From: Thermoplasma sp.
Lineage (GTDB): Archaea > Thermoplasmatota > Thermoplasmata > Thermoplasmatales > Thermoplasmataceae
DNA length: 64,000 bases
NCBI RefSeq assembly: GCF_008709555.1
Contig: NZ_VYIJ01000005.1
Location: 22,254-86,253 of the forward strand
Direction of reading: 5' to 3'
Part shown: positions 1 through 8,933 of the stretch, piece after piece
Position numbering within the stretch: position 1 is the first letter of the stretch
How the letters are laid out: the number at the start of each line of letters is the position of its first letter
Program-made: the position numbers and the translations under genes
Notes under the pieces: model-generated
What the model was told of the DNA's origin: nothing
Databases searched by the model: none
What the model saw: only the letters and a program-made list of their open reading frames with translations

Positions 1-349
1 GATGGTGTGTGATTTTCTCCTGAATAGGGGATACAATGCAGTGATGATCAATGGAGACATGAGCCAGAGCCAGAGGGAACGTGCAATGTACCTGTTCAGG
101 AACAGGGCAGATTACCTCGTTGCCACAAATGTGGCTGCACGCGGCATAGACATAAGGGATGTCACGGACATAATCAACTTCGATCTGCCAGATGATCCTA
201 GGGTATACGTGCACAGGGTTGGCAGGACAGCCCGCCTCGGATCCGATGGCCGTGCTTTCAGCATAGTGGAAGAGGGGCAGAAGGACGCGGTGCATCAGAT
301 AGAACGCATGGCAAGGGTCAGCCTGAAGCATATAAAACTTCAGGATTGA
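1..349 (+). CDS. DEAD-box RNA helicase, C-terminal part (5' end outside the window)
   Basis: The frame is open from the window edge to TGA at 347-349. The visible 115 residues are the C-terminal RecA-like domain of a DEAD-box helicase. Motif V ([12 protein letters not shown]) and motif VI ([12 protein letters not shown]), the arginine-finger region that contacts ATP, are both present, and the protein ends soon after motif VI without a long basic tail. The family unwinds short RNA duplexes in the cytoplasm. The Walker A and DEAD motifs must lie upstream of the window, so the true length and start cannot be given. Confidence 0.93.
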   Translation, partial: MVCDFLLNRGYNAVMINGDMSQSQRERAMYLFRNRADYLVATNVAARGIDIRDVTDIINFDLPDDPRVYVHRVGRTARLGSDGRAFSIVEEGQKDAVHQIERMARVSLKHIKLQD

Positions 350-390
350 ACATCATTTTCTCTTAAAAACATACTATTAATGTTAGTAAA

Positions 391-400
391 AAATTAATAA
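391..400 (+). promoter_or_regulatory. TATA box of the alpha-glucosidase gene
   Basis: The A/T block AAATTAATAA is centred about 22 nt before the ATG at 418, as expected for a leaderless archaeal transcript. No Shine-Dalgarno sequence precedes the ATG. Confidence 0.55.
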
Positions 401-417
401 ATCCTTATGCTACACAC

Positions 418-2685
418 ATGATTAGCATGCAGTTGCTCGATGATATCAAGGGTTTTATGAACACCTTTAGTGAAACAATGTTCATGGACGTTATAAATTA
501 TTCGCTTACAAGAGATAAATATGATTCCATGTTTCTCCCAAGATCAAAATACAGTGATCTGGGTAAGCTTAACGAAGTCAGGATTCAGGATAACGCGATT
601 CTGGTAAGATTTGATGGATATGATCTCAGGATACAGGGTACGGCAGACGGCATCATTAAGTTCACCTGGACAGACGGGCCAGTGATGCCGGTCGCGGATC
701 CCGAATTCGTAAAGCCTGCACAGGACGGGCAGATGTACAGGATAGGCAATAATACACTTTCACTGGAAAGCGACGGCTTCTCGATAATGGACGGCAGCGG
801 AATAACAATGCATCGAGAATTCTTTCCGGTATTTGCAGAGACCATCACGCATAGCTTTGAGATACATCCAGGGGATATGGTTGCTGGCCTAGGCGAAAGA
901 GCTGCACCGCTCAATATTTCCGGACACGTATTCAGGCTCTGGAACCATGACGCAAACGGATCCTATGGCCCAGACAGCGATCCGCTTTACCTAAACGCAC
1001 CCGTGATCCTCCACGGGCATGCTGGAAAGTTTACGCTTCTGTTCTATGCAAATGCAGGAGATGCAACTGTGGACGCAGGCTATTCGAATGAGAGGAGGGT
1101 ATCGTTTTCCTTTAGATCAAAGCCGCTGGCCTATTACATCATAACCGGTAGCCTTGATTCCATATACGAGAAGCTATCACGCATAACTGGAAAGCCTTAC
1201 AGACCACCTTATTGGGCATTCGAGTTCCAGCAGTCAAGGTACAGCTATATGAATAGCAGAGAGGTCCGTGACCTAGTTGATGGCTTCGTCTCACGCGGAA
1301 TACCCCTCGGCGCTGTATATCTTGATATAGATTATATGGACAGATTCAAGATGTTCACGTTCGATAATCAGAGGTTTGGAGACATCGGGCAGCTCACGGA
1401 ATACATGAGGGAAAGAGGCGTAAAACTGATAACCATAATGGAGCCAAGCGTCAAGATGGAACCCGGCTTCGAACTATACGATGAGGGCCTCAGGAATGGC
1501 CATTTTGTAAGATATCCGGACGGAAACGTCATGTACGCGCCTGTGTGGCCTGAGATGGCAGCATTCCCGGATTTCACCGACGCAAATACGAGAGAATGGT
1601 ATGCCTCGAAGTATGACTTCATGCGTTCTATGGGCATATCTGGCTTCTGGCATGATATGAATGAACCGGCCATATTCGTGGCCTGGGGCGACAACACGAT
1701 GCCAAGATCCGCTGTGCACAGCATTGGACGTCACGAGGAGGTGCATAATCTCTATGGATACTACATGGATAAAGCTGCCTACGATCATTTATCCAGGATT
1801 GAGAGGCCTTTCATACTTTCCAGATCTGGATGGGCAGGAATAAGCCAGTACGCATGGATATGGACAGGAGATACGGAGACCTCATGGAAGGAGCTTAAGC
1901 AGAATATCCTCACGATACTTCACATGTCGCTCTCAGGAATAACGCTCACTGGTTGTGATATAGGCGGCTTCACCGGATCTCCAACGCCGGAGCTGTTCAT
2001 CAGATGGCTGCAGGCCTCTCTATTCTTCCCGCTTTACAGAGTACACTCTGATAAGAAGTCAAAGAGGAGGGAACCCTGGGCATTCGGCGATCATGAGAAG
2101 GAAGTGATAGACGTCATAAGGTTGAGGCATTCATTCGTTCCACACATATACAGTGAGGCAGTATCGTCATCGGAGAGCGGTGTACCCATACTCAGGCCAC
2201 TGTTCTGGGTTGAACCGGACAATCCAGTTATGATGACCGTTGACGACGAATACATGATAGGAGACAGCATGATAATAGCGCCAGTTGTGGAAGAGCATGC
2301 GGTTGCAAGGAAGATAACGCTTCCTAAGGGCAGGTGGTACAATATCAATGATGACAGGATCGTTGAAGGGAGCTTCACAATGGACGTTGACCTAGGCACA
2401 GTTCCCATATTTGTCAGGGAAGGATCGGCAATACTGAGGGAAAACAACGGTATTGAACTGCATCTATATCCAGGGTCGCAGATGAGTAGGCGGGTTTTCT
2501 ACATCAATAATGGGAATGATGATGCTAGGGTCGAGATCGAGTTTGACGGAGGGAACATAGCAATCAGCCCGCCGAAAGTTCCAGGGATAAAGAGCATCAT
2601 CATGCACGGATTTTCAGGAGGGGATCTGCTTCTGAATGGAGAAACGATAAAGACAGGAGATGGAGTCATCAATCTTATGCTATGA
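418..2685 (+). CDS. aglA: Alpha-glucosidase, glycoside hydrolase family 31
   Basis: A 755-residue GH31 enzyme that releases glucose from the non-reducing ends of alpha-1,4 gluco-oligosaccharides. The family signature WHDMNEP places the nucleophile at Asp413. The later WTGDTETSW motif places the probable acid/base at Asp485. An N-terminal beta domain (about 1-250) precedes the barrel, and a beta-rich C-terminal part (about 600-755) follows. There is no signal peptide, so the enzyme should be intracellular. The start at 418 fits the TATA box; a second ATG at 427 would remove three residues. The gene is monocistronic. It probably finishes degradation of the oligosaccharides produced by the glucan enzymes encoded at 39.5-45.6 kb. 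Confidence 0.95.
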   Translation: MISMQLLDDIKGFMNTFSETMFMDVINYSLTRDKYDSMFLPRSKYSDLGKLNEVRIQDNAILVRFDGYDLRIQGTADGIIKFTWTDGPVMPVADPEFVKPAQDGQMYRIGNNTLSLESDGFSIMDGSGITMHREFFPVFAETITHSFEIHPGDMVAGLGERAAPLNISGHVFRLWNHDANGSYGPDSDPLYLNAPVILHGHAGKFTLLFYANAGDATVDAGYSNERRVSFSFRSKPLAYYIITGSLDSIYEKLSRITGKPYRPPYWAFEFQQSRYSYMNSREVRDLVDGFVSRGIPLGAVYLDIDYMDRFKMFTFDNQRFGDIGQLTEYMRERGVKLITIMEPSVKMEPGFELYDEGLRNGHFVRYPDGNVMYAPVWPEMAAFPDFTDANTREWYASKYDFMRSMGISGFWHDMNEPAIFVAWGDNTMPRSAVHSIGRHEEVHNLYGYYMDKAAYDHLSRIERPFILSRSGWAGISQYAWIWTGDTETSWKELKQNILTILHMSLSGITLTGCDIGGFTGSPTPELFIRWLQASLFFPLYRVHSDKKSKRREPWAFGDHEKEVIDVIRLRHSFVPHIYSEAVSSSESGVPILRPLFWVEPDNPVMMTVDDEYMIGDSMIIAPVVEEHAVARKITLPKGRWYNINDDRIVEGSFTMDVDLGTVPIFVREGSAILRENNGIELHLYPGSQMSRRVFYINNGNDDARVEIEFDGGNIAISPPKVPGIKSIIMHGFSGGDLLLNGETIKTGDGVINLML

Positions 2686-2781
2686 AGTCCAACTTTAATC
2701 ATATATGCTCATTTTATTTTTGAACCCTTACTTTCCAAGCGGTGAGACATAGAACCCAATTTTTATAGAAAGGTTGGGAGT

Positions 2782-2835
2782 TTGGGGGAAGCAGTAAAAC
2801 TCTTCTCGAACATGAGATACACGGACTTCCCCCAA
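2782..2835. repeat. 10-bp perfect inverted repeat with 34-nt spacer
   Basis: TTGGGGGAAG (2782-2791) and CTTCCCCCAA (2826-2835) are exact reverse complements. In RNA they would form a G/C-rich stem closing a 34-nt loop. The element lies 97 nt after the alpha-glucosidase stop codon and is followed by A/T-rich sequence. It could be a structured RNA, a terminator, or the end of a decayed element; the sequence does not decide. Confidence 0.6.
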
Positions 2836-2899
2836 TAGAAAGATCTTTAAAGTGTGTATCTATATTTTTTGTATCCCACAGGATAACCAAGTGGTGTGA

Positions 2900-3027
2900 T
2901 GCTTGAGTAAAATCGCTGAAATCCGAATCTACGCCTGTGGACGTCGCTATTTTGGCTTGTCTGGATGTCCGGAGAGGCGGATGCCCCTTCGATGAAAGTA
3001 AGATCTGAAGCTTCAGATGAGGAGTAG
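2900..3027 (+). pseudogene. Decayed 3' end of an IS200/IS605-type TnpB gene
   Basis: The frame from 2900 reads through AEIRIYACGRRYFGLSG, which resembles the ACG-containing tail of archaeal TnpB (OrfB) proteins. A shift into another frame gives GEADAPSMKVRSEASDEE and a stop at 3025-3027, which resembles the usual MKQEA-type TnpB terminus. A third frame holds STPVDVAIL, like the TPVE variant of such tails. No upstream TnpB zinc-finger or RuvC part survives. A perfect palindrome at 3003-3018 could be the hairpin of the element's right end. The identification rests on remembered family endings and is tentative. Confidence 0.42.
3003..3018. repeat. 16-bp perfect palindrome ATCTGAAGCTTCAGAT
   Basis: The sequence is its own reverse complement and could form a hairpin with a 4-nt loop. 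It overlaps the end of the TnpB-like remnant, where IS200/IS605 elements carry a right-end hairpin. It could instead be a protein-binding site. Confidence 0.6.
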
Positions 3028-3160
3028 CTCACATCATTATAAATTCGGGCTTCTCTAGATGCATTATTTCTATGATCTATGATATAAAATATTTTCAATG
3101 GAGCATATGTGTATATTTTCCAGTATAGTATCATATATCAAAAGTATCCATCAGATAAAA

Positions 3161-3170
3161 TTTAAATATA
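3161..3170 (+). promoter_or_regulatory. TATA box of the DUF3311-symporter operon
   Basis: TTTAAATATA is centred 25-26 nt before the ATG at 3191, which selects that codon as the start of a leaderless message. Confidence 0.65.
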
Positions 3171-3190
3171 GCTATGATCATATGTTATCG

Positions 3191-3391
3191 ATGAACAATA
3201 AATATGTGATAGCGGGCATATTGCTTATCATACCGTTCATCGCGTATTTCGCGATACCAACGTATAATAGGATTAATCCGCAGATAGGTGGGCTGACATT
3301 TTTTTATTGGTACCAGACCCTCTGGCTGGCGATCTCTGCGGTGCTCTTCGGAACAGCTGCATACATACTTGACAAGGGGGCGAAGGAATGA
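3191..3391 (+). CDS. Small two-helix membrane protein, DUF3311-like symporter partner
   Basis: A 66-residue protein with two transmembrane segments (about 4-22 and 35-58) and a short charged C-terminus (DKGAKE). The start at 3191 is chosen from the TATA box; in-frame ATG codons at 3182 and 3098 would lengthen it. Its stop overlaps the start of the sodium/solute symporter gene in an ATGA. Small membrane proteins of the DUF3311 type commonly sit directly before SSS-family symporters and are thought to be accessory subunits. The operon layout is seen directly; the accessory role is inferred. Confidence 0.75.
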   Translation: MNNKYVIAGILLIIPFIAYFAIPTYNRINPQIGGLTFFYWYQTLWLAISAVLFGTAAYILDKGAKE

Positions 3392-4911
3392 ACGGAGTCT
3401 ACATTGAGATCACAGTTTTCCTCGTCTTCTTCGTGATATTTGTTCTTGTTGGGTTCCTTGCCAAGAACTTCAGGAGAGGAAACCTGAACCAGCTGCCCGA
3501 ATGGGCCCTTGGCGGAAGAAGGTTGGGCACGTTTCTGGTATGGTTCCTCGTCGGGGCTGATCTTTACACGGCATACACGTTCATAGCTGTGCCATCCTCC
3601 ATGTATGCTGTGGGTTCGATCCACTTCTTCGCCGTGCCATACGTCTCGCTGGCATTTGCCATAGCCATGCTGACAATGCCGAAGTTGTGGACACTTTCAA
3701 AGAAGAGGGGTTATGTTACCGCTGGTGATTTCGTCAGCGACAGGTTCAACAGCAACGCACTTGCCATGATAATAGCACTAACCGGCATAGTAGCTGAACT
3801 CCCTTATATCGCGCTGCAGATAGTGGGAATGAGGGCGATACTCACCGGCATGCTCACGCCGCTTGGAGGCAATGTGAACCTGGCCAGCAATATAGCCCTT
3901 GTTCTGGCGATACTTGTTCTGATAGGGTTCACATACACCAGCGGTCTCAGGGGAACTTCGCTTACCGCAGTTATGAAGGATCTTATAATATTCACCACAG
4001 TTATAGTCGTGATAGTTACGGTCTTTATCGCATATCATTCGGCACTGCATACAGCTTTCACCGTAAAGCCGGTATACGCTGACCTTCCAACGAAGTTCTA
4101 CAATGCTTACTGGACACTGTTCCTGATGAGCGCTGCTGCCCTGTATCTGTATCCGCATGCCATCAACGGAAGCCTGAGCTCGATGTCTGCCCAGAAGCTG
4201 AGGCTCAGTACAGCTTTGCTTCCAATCTACGGTATAGGCCTCGCCTTCCTGGCATTGTTTGGCTTAATCATTTATGGTGTTCCCGCAGCGGAGCATGTCT
4301 TAAAAATCACGTATGCGAACAATGGAGCAATGGTCGTGCCAACCCTGATAGCATCTGTGACGCCTTCTTGGTTCACAGGTTTTGCGTTCCTCGGGATATT
4401 CATTGGAGGTCTCGTACCTGCTGCCATAATGTCAATGGCTCAGGCGACGCTGCTGACCAGAAACGTCATCAGATACCTCGGAAGGGAACTTGAGGAGAAG
4501 AGGGAGACCTTCATAGCAAAGGTATCGATGATATTCTTCCAGCTTCTAGCGCTAGCCTTTGTCTTCATAGTTCCTGGGACGTATTCCATAAGCCTTCAGC
4601 TCATTGGCGGAATAATAATACTCCAGACCTTGCCGGCGGTATTTCTCGGTATGTATGTGAAGCGTCTCGAGAAATATGCAGTTGCAGCTGGGTGGCTCGC
4701 AGGTATTGTTTCAGGAGTGTATTTCGAGGTGTACTCTAACTTCGTCTATTTCAAATACACAATAATAAAGACCACGCTTATGCCATCCTCACTTGGACTG
4801 ATATTCGTTGGCTTTATGGCCCTGGTCATAAACCTGGTCGTCGTTGCAGTGGTTGAAGGGGTTGTTTACGCACTTCACAAGCAGCCAAAGGTACTACCAG
4901 AAAACATCTGA
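3388..4911 (+). CDS. Sodium:solute symporter family (SSS) permease
   Basis: A 507-residue integral membrane protein with about 13 hydrophobic segments and the SSS family layout, including the conserved N-terminal LGGRRLGTF and DLYTAYTF segments. It should import an organic solute driven by a sodium or proton gradient. The substrate is not evident. It is translationally coupled by ATGA to the small membrane protein before it, an arrangement like the YhdT-PanF pair of bacteria. It ends 23 bp from the convergent F2 gene in an A/T-rich spacer with T-runs on both strands. Confidence 0.92.
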   Translation: MNGVYIEITVFLVFFVIFVLVGFLAKNFRRGNLNQLPEWALGGRRLGTFLVWFLVGADLYTAYTFIAVPSSMYAVGSIHFFAVPYVSLAFAIAMLTMPKLWTLSKKRGYVTAGDFVSDRFNSNALAMIIALTGIVAELPYIALQIVGMRAILTGMLTPLGGNVNLASNIALVLAILVLIGFTYTSGLRGTSLTAVMKDLIIFTTVIVVIVTVFIAYHSALHTAFTVKPVYADLPTKFYNAYWTLFLMSAAALYLYPHAINGSLSSMSAQKLRLSTALLPIYGIGLAFLALFGLIIYGVPAAEHVLKITYANNGAMVVPTLIASVTPSWFTGFAFLGIFIGGLVPAAIMSMAQATLLTRNVIRYLGRELEEKRETFIAKVSMIFFQLLALAFVFIVPGTYSISLQLIGGIIILQTLPAVFLGMYVKRLEKYAVAAGWLAGIVSGVYFEVYSNFVYFKYTIIKTTLMPSSLGLIFVGFMALVINLVVVAVVEGVVYALHKQPKVLPENI

Positions 4912-4934
4912 AAAACGTTAAAAATATTGAAAAA

Positions 4935-7286
4935 TTATAATTTATTGTAAAGTTTTCTCACTATCTCCAGCGTCTCAAGGCCTTTGTTTATTCCAACGTT
5001 ATAGCTTGGCTTTCTTATCTGATCCGCTTTCTTCTTTATGTCCTCGTACCTTGTCAGTCCGATATATGGTATCGCCATTTCAAGTATCCTGCTGGTATAT
5101 CCTGTCCCTTCGAACGCGTGTTCCATCAATGCAACGATCCTGTCTATATTGGCAAAGAAAAAGTCTCTGCCCTTTGGGTTTGCAGGCATGTTGCTGAATA
5201 CATAGAGCATGTCCTGCTTTCTTATTGTGCCATTGTCTATGAGTTCGAATACCCTGCTCAGGTCTGAAGGTTTGCACCAGCCCATGGCAGCGATTATCCT
5301 CACACGGATCTCGTCGTCCGTATATCTGTCCGCAGCGTTGGCGAGTTGCGACATTCCATGGACCTTAGCTGCGGCTATGGACTTGGCCAGCGCAAGATCA
5401 GGGTCATCGGAAAGCGTATCGAATTTGCGAGCCAGTTCTGAAGCAAAGCTATCGTCAACCATGGCCAGGTCCTGAGCAACTATGCCCCTTATCTTTGATA
5501 TCTTCTCGTCTTCACCCTTCTTCTTCTCTCCCAACGCTACAACCTGCCTGCTGAGATAGGATGCGGCTGTTTCCCTTATCCTGTTCGACTCTGGTTTCAG
5601 GAGATATAGCCCGGTGAGCTGTGCGGAGACTTCCTCAACGATCAGATGATCCTGGTCGTCGAAGAAGCCTTTTATCCTGGTGAGATAATCATCCACAGAT
5701 ATTCTTCCGGAGACGAGGAAAGCGTATAGATCGCTTATAAGCCCCCACCTGTCAAGGTTACTGAGCTTAGAATAGTTCTTCATGACCGTGTTGAACGAAT
5801 CGCCATCATATGATACCCTGTAAAATCCGCTGCTGTTCACATTTACCTTGACCAGATCATCGATCTCTGCGGTGTCCTCCATGAGCATGGATTTCTTACC
5901 TGCGGACGTGATCACTGTCAGAGGTATGGGCCATTTCTTCTCCCCCTTGGTCCCGTCCAGGAAGAACTGCTCCTGGGTGAGCGTGAACTTGTTTCCTCTC
6001 CTGGTCACAGAGACAACAGGATATCCAGGGTTCTTTATCCAGTACTCCATCACACGCTTCACCGGTTTACCTGATACATCCTCTATGGCTGTCCAGAGAT
6101 CAGATCCCTCAGCGTTTCCGAATTTGTGATCGTTCAGATACTTGGATATACCCTTCCTGAACTCATCGGATCCGGCGTAGTCCTCGATCATGCGCAGTAT
6201 CGAAGCTCCCTTGCCGTAGCTTATCTCATCGAATATCTGCGATATCTCGTCCGGATCCTTCACATCAACTTCTATCGGATGCGTGTTCTTCAGGGAATCT
6301 GAACGGAGTGCACCAGACGTCCTGTTTACAAAGAAATCTCCCCAGAATGACCAGTCAGGAAATATCGTATCCATGGTCTTGTACGACATGAACGTGGCGA
6401 AGCTCTCGTTCAGCCAGAGGTCGTTCCACCACTTCATCGTTACGAGATCACCGAACCACTGGTGTGCGATCTCGTGCGCTATGGTTATCGCTGCATTCTG
6501 CTTCATTATTGATCCGGAATTCTCTGTCGCCATCAACGCCACCTCCCTGAACGTTATGGCACCCCAGTTCTCCATGGCTCCAGCACCGAACTCCGGAACG
6601 GATATCAGGTGCATCTTTGGCAGAGCGTATGGTATTCCAAAGTAATTCTCGTAGAATTCAATAGATTTCTTAGCTATCTCAAGAGGGTATTTCGACTTGA
6701 TATCCTTCAGCGAAGCTAGGATCAGATCAATGTTCCTGTACTTATCATTCGCGTACTTGAATTTCCCAACACCGATGTACAGCAGATAGGTGGACATCTT
6801 CGGTGTTTCCTGGAATTCAACGGTCTTCCTCTCGGAAATCTCAATGTTCTTGGGAGGCATGTTGGATATTGCATCGTAGTCCTTATCTATGACGAGGGTG
6901 ATCGCGAACACGGCCTTATATGCTGGATGATCGACACAGGGAAAAGCCATTCTCGCACCGTTGGACTCAAACTGTGTGGTTATCATGGTGCCTTCCTTAG
7001 TCTTGGAAAGATACAAGCCCATCAGCGTGTCGCTGACCTTGGCATGAAAATCGATGTCTAAGATATCTCCGTTATGAAAACTTCCCTTAACGGTGATCGT
7101 GTCATCATCAGTTTCGAATTTCACAGGTTTGCCGTTCCAGGCCACCCTGTCCACGGTCAGTCTCACAGAGTCAAGTCTCAGATCCTTCCATTCTCCGGTC
7201 AGATGTATCCTCTCATGGGAGGTATAGGTGAAATCCTTCAGGTCAAAGTCGAACCGAATCTCATATTTTTCAATACCCGGATTCAT
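4935..7286 (-). CDS. trf2: Tricorn protease-interacting factor F2, M1 zinc aminopeptidase
   Basis: A 783-residue M1 aminopeptidase that trims peptides made by the proteasome and tricorn protease to free amino acids in the cytosol. Visible motifs are GAMEN (236-240), which binds the free N-terminus, and HEIAH (271-275) with the third zinc ligand Glu294 in WLNESF. Length and sequence match Thermoplasma factor F2; its paralogue F3 is about 780 residues and clearly different in the C-terminal half. The ATG at 7286 lies about 22 nt from a TATA box (7305-7312), so a leaderless mRNA is likely. It is divergent from sua5. Confidence 0.97.
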   Translation of the reverse strand: MNPGIEKYEIRFDFDLKDFTYTSHERIHLTGEWKDLRLDSVRLTVDRVAWNGKPVKFETDDDTITVKGSFHNGDILDIDFHAKVSDTLMGLYLSKTKEGTMITTQFESNGARMAFPCVDHPAYKAVFAITLVIDKDYDAISNMPPKNIEISERKTVEFQETPKMSTYLLYIGVGKFKYANDKYRNIDLILASLKDIKSKYPLEIAKKSIEFYENYFGIPYALPKMHLISVPEFGAGAMENWGAITFREVALMATENSGSIMKQNAAITIAHEIAHQWFGDLVTMKWWNDLWLNESFATFMSYKTMDTIFPDWSFWGDFFVNRTSGALRSDSLKNTHPIEVDVKDPDEISQIFDEISYGKGASILRMIEDYAGSDEFRKGISKYLNDHKFGNAEGSDLWTAIEDVSGKPVKRVMEYWIKNPGYPVVSVTRRGNKFTLTQEQFFLDGTKGEKKWPIPLTVITSAGKKSMLMEDTAEIDDLVKVNVNSSGFYRVSYDGDSFNTVMKNYSKLSNLDRWGLISDLYAFLVSGRISVDDYLTRIKGFFDDQDHLIVEEVSAQLTGLYLLKPESNRIRETAASYLSRQVVALGEKKKGEDEKISKIRGIVAQDLAMVDDSFASELARKFDTLSDDPDLALAKSIAAAKVHGMSQLANAADRYTDDEIRVRIIAAMGWCKPSDLSRVFELIDNGTIRKQDMLYVFSNMPANPKGRDFFFANIDRIVALMEHAFEGTGYTSRILEMAIPYIGLTRYEDIKKKADQIRKPSYNVGINKGLETLEIVRKLYNKL

Positions 7287-7304
7287 GCAATTCCATTACA
7301 GCGC

Positions 7305-7312
7305 TTTATAAA
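7305..7312 (-). promoter_or_regulatory. TATA box of the F2 gene
   Basis: TTTATAAA is centred about 22 nt upstream of the minus-strand ATG at 7286. Confidence 0.6.
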
Positions 7313-7338
7313 AAACTATTTTCACAGAATTCTAAATG

Positions 7339-7349
7339 GATATATATGA
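7339..7349 (+). promoter_or_regulatory. TATA box of sua5
   Basis: GATATATATGA is centred 24 nt before the ATG at 7368. The F2 and sua5 promoters are separate and about 35 bp apart. Confidence 0.6.
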
Positions 7350-7367
7350 TTCTTTGATAGCTATTTG

Positions 7368-8426
7368 ATGACAAGGATAATTCACATAGACAGGGAAAAC
7401 TATCACAGGGATCAGATCCTCGAGGCCGCTGATGTCCTTAGATCCGGAGGTATCGTTGTATTTCCCACGGAGACGGTCTACGGCCTTGGGGCACTTGCTG
7501 ACAATGCGGATGCATGCAGGAAGATATTCGTGGCAAAGGGAAGGCCCTCTGACAATCCACTCATAGTACACATATCCTCGATGGAACAGTTTGAAAGGTA
7601 TTCGAATCCACGCGAGATGTATCCGATCGATGGGCTCAGGAAGGTATGGCCTGGGCCTCTGACCGTGGTGGTGAAAAAGGTTGACGGCATACCGGATGTG
7701 GTCACAGCCGGATTGCCAACGGTGGCTGTGCGGATGCCGGACGACATAATAGCACATGATCTCATAGAGATGGCCGGGCCAATCGCGGCGCCATCTGCGA
7801 ACATATCCACCAGGCCAAGCATAACCGATTCTAAGGATGCAATAAGGTTCCTTGATGGAAGAGTGGACGTTATAATAGATGCAGGCCCTACAAGATTCGG
7901 TATAGAGTCAACCATCATAGACATAACGAAGAGGCCTGCAGAGCTTCTGAGGCCAGGATCCTACGCCGTTGAGGATCTAGAACCAATCTTCGGTAATATC
8001 GTATTCGGAGACGTTGCGAGGGGGTTGGGTGAGGCCAAGGTCGCCATAACTCCAGGTATGAAGTACCGGCACTATTCGCCATCTACGAAGCTTATACTGG
8101 CTGAAACAAGGCAGGTGTTCAGGGATATAGTTGATGCGGCGGATGAGGATCTGGTTGTGCTTGCCACAGAGGAGATGGCAGAAGGCAGCACAAGATCAAT
8201 AATCCTCGGTACGGACAGGGATCTCTACAGCGTGGCCCACAGCCTGTTCTCTTCCTTCATAGCTCTCGATGACATGCATGCAGATCTTGCCCTCATACAC
8301 CCGTTCGAGGAGCATGGCATCGGATTCGCGCTCATGAACAGGATACGTAAGGCGTCCTACAGAACGGTGAAGAGCAAAGAGGAATTCTTTAACGTAATTA
8401 ATGAGATCAGGGAAAAGGTAAATTAA
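7368..8426 (+). CDS. sua5: Threonylcarbamoyl-AMP synthase (Sua5/YrdC family)
   Basis: A 352-residue protein with an N-terminal YrdC domain (about 1-205; FPTETVYGLGA, GRPSDNPLIVH and APSANIST segments) and a C-terminal Sua5 domain (about 235-345), the two-domain form. It makes threonylcarbamoyl-AMP from threonine, bicarbonate and ATP, the first step of t6A37 synthesis in tRNAs reading ANN codons. Its pathway partner, fused Kae1-Bud32, is encoded at 24473-26062. ATG 7368 is preferred over an in-frame TTG at 7365. purE follows after 21 bp. Confidence 0.95.
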   Translation: MTRIIHIDRENYHRDQILEAADVLRSGGIVVFPTETVYGLGALADNADACRKIFVAKGRPSDNPLIVHISSMEQFERYSNPREMYPIDGLRKVWPGPLTVVVKKVDGIPDVVTAGLPTVAVRMPDDIIAHDLIEMAGPIAAPSANISTRPSITDSKDAIRFLDGRVDVIIDAGPTRFGIESTIIDITKRPAELLRPGSYAVEDLEPIFGNIVFGDVARGLGEAKVAITPGMKYRHYSPSTKLILAETRQVFRDIVDAADEDLVVLATEEMAEGSTRSIILGTDRDLYSVAHSLFSSFIALDDMHADLALIHPFEEHGIGFALMNRIRKASYRTVKSKEEFFNVINEIREKVN

Positions 8427-8447
8427 TAATGACCGGATGCGAGTACT

Positions 8448-8921
8448 ATGCCTAAGGTTGCAGTGATAATGGGCAGTTCCAGCGATTACGAGACGATGAA
8501 GCCTGCAGTGGATTTCCTCAGATCCATGAACATCGATGTCATTCTCAGGATCGTTTCCGCGCACAGGACGCCTGAATATATGCTTCAGTTCGCATCCAGT
8601 GCGAAGGATCAGGGGATAGAGGTCATAATAGCCGGGGCCGGTGGCGCGGCCCACCTGCCCGGTATGGTTGCGTCAATGACGACTCTTCCGGTGATAGGAG
8701 TTCCTGTGCCCAGCAGGAACCTGAACGGCCTTGATTCCCTGTTATCCATAGTCCAGATGCCATCTGGAATCCCTGTTGCCACCGTGGCGATAGGGAACTC
8801 GAAGAATGCCGCTATACTGGCCTGCAGGATCCTCTCCATAAAGTATCCGGCGATCGGAGATGCCATAAGGAGATACATGGATGATGAGCGCAACAGGGTT
8901 ATGAACGAAAAACTTGAATGA
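8448..8921 (+). CDS. purE: 5-(carboxyamino)imidazole ribonucleotide mutase / AIR carboxylase PurE
   Basis: A 157-residue PurE-family enzyme of de novo purine synthesis that yields CAIR. It has the MGSSSD phosphate-binding start, SAHRTP, the GAAHLPGM segment and PVIGVP. No PurK gene is seen in the window, so class (mutase or direct carboxylase) cannot be settled from context. An A/T-rich stretch inside the end of sua5 (about 8417-8427) could provide its own promoter, and the gene is otherwise positioned as second in the sua5 operon. The next purine gene, purC, is about 3 kb away. Confidence 0.95.
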   Translation: MPKVAVIMGSSSDYETMKPAVDFLRSMNIDVILRIVSAHRTPEYMLQFASSAKDQGIEVIIAGAGGAAHLPGMVASMTTLPVIGVPVPSRNLNGLDSLLSIVQMPSGIPVATVAIGNSKNAAILACRILSIKYPAIGDAIRRYMDDERNRVMNEKLE

Positions 8922-8933
8922 TCAGGGTTCATT

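Larger units (their letters stand above)
2686..3190. other. Gene-poor gap of about 500 bp with decayed sequence
   Basis: No credible intact gene is present. The gap holds a 10-bp inverted repeat (2782-2791 with 2826-2835), a decayed TnpB-like coding end (about 2900-3027), a 16-bp perfect palindrome (3003-3018), and the promoter of the next gene (3161-3170). A 95-codon minus-strand frame at 2847-3134 has no recognisable features and overlaps the better-supported TnpB remnant. Confidence 0.6.

Noticed and set aside
585..914. Minus-strand open frame inside the alpha-glucosidase gene
   Set aside because: Shadow of a long, motif-confirmed coding region; Ser/Pro-rich composition typical of an antisense frame. 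The same applies to many other long antisense frames, for example 7478-7924, 15955-16317, 28236-28820 and 34438-35217.
2980..3030. Possible C/D box guide RNA (GATGA and CTGA boxes)
   Set aside because: A C-like and a D'-like box are present but no proper final D box or terminal stem; the palindrome and TnpB tail explain the region better.
2847..3134. 95-codon minus-strand frame in the first intergenic gap
   Set aside because: No promoter at the right distance, no ribosome-binding site, no recognisable motif, and it overlaps the better-explained TnpB remnant on the other strand.
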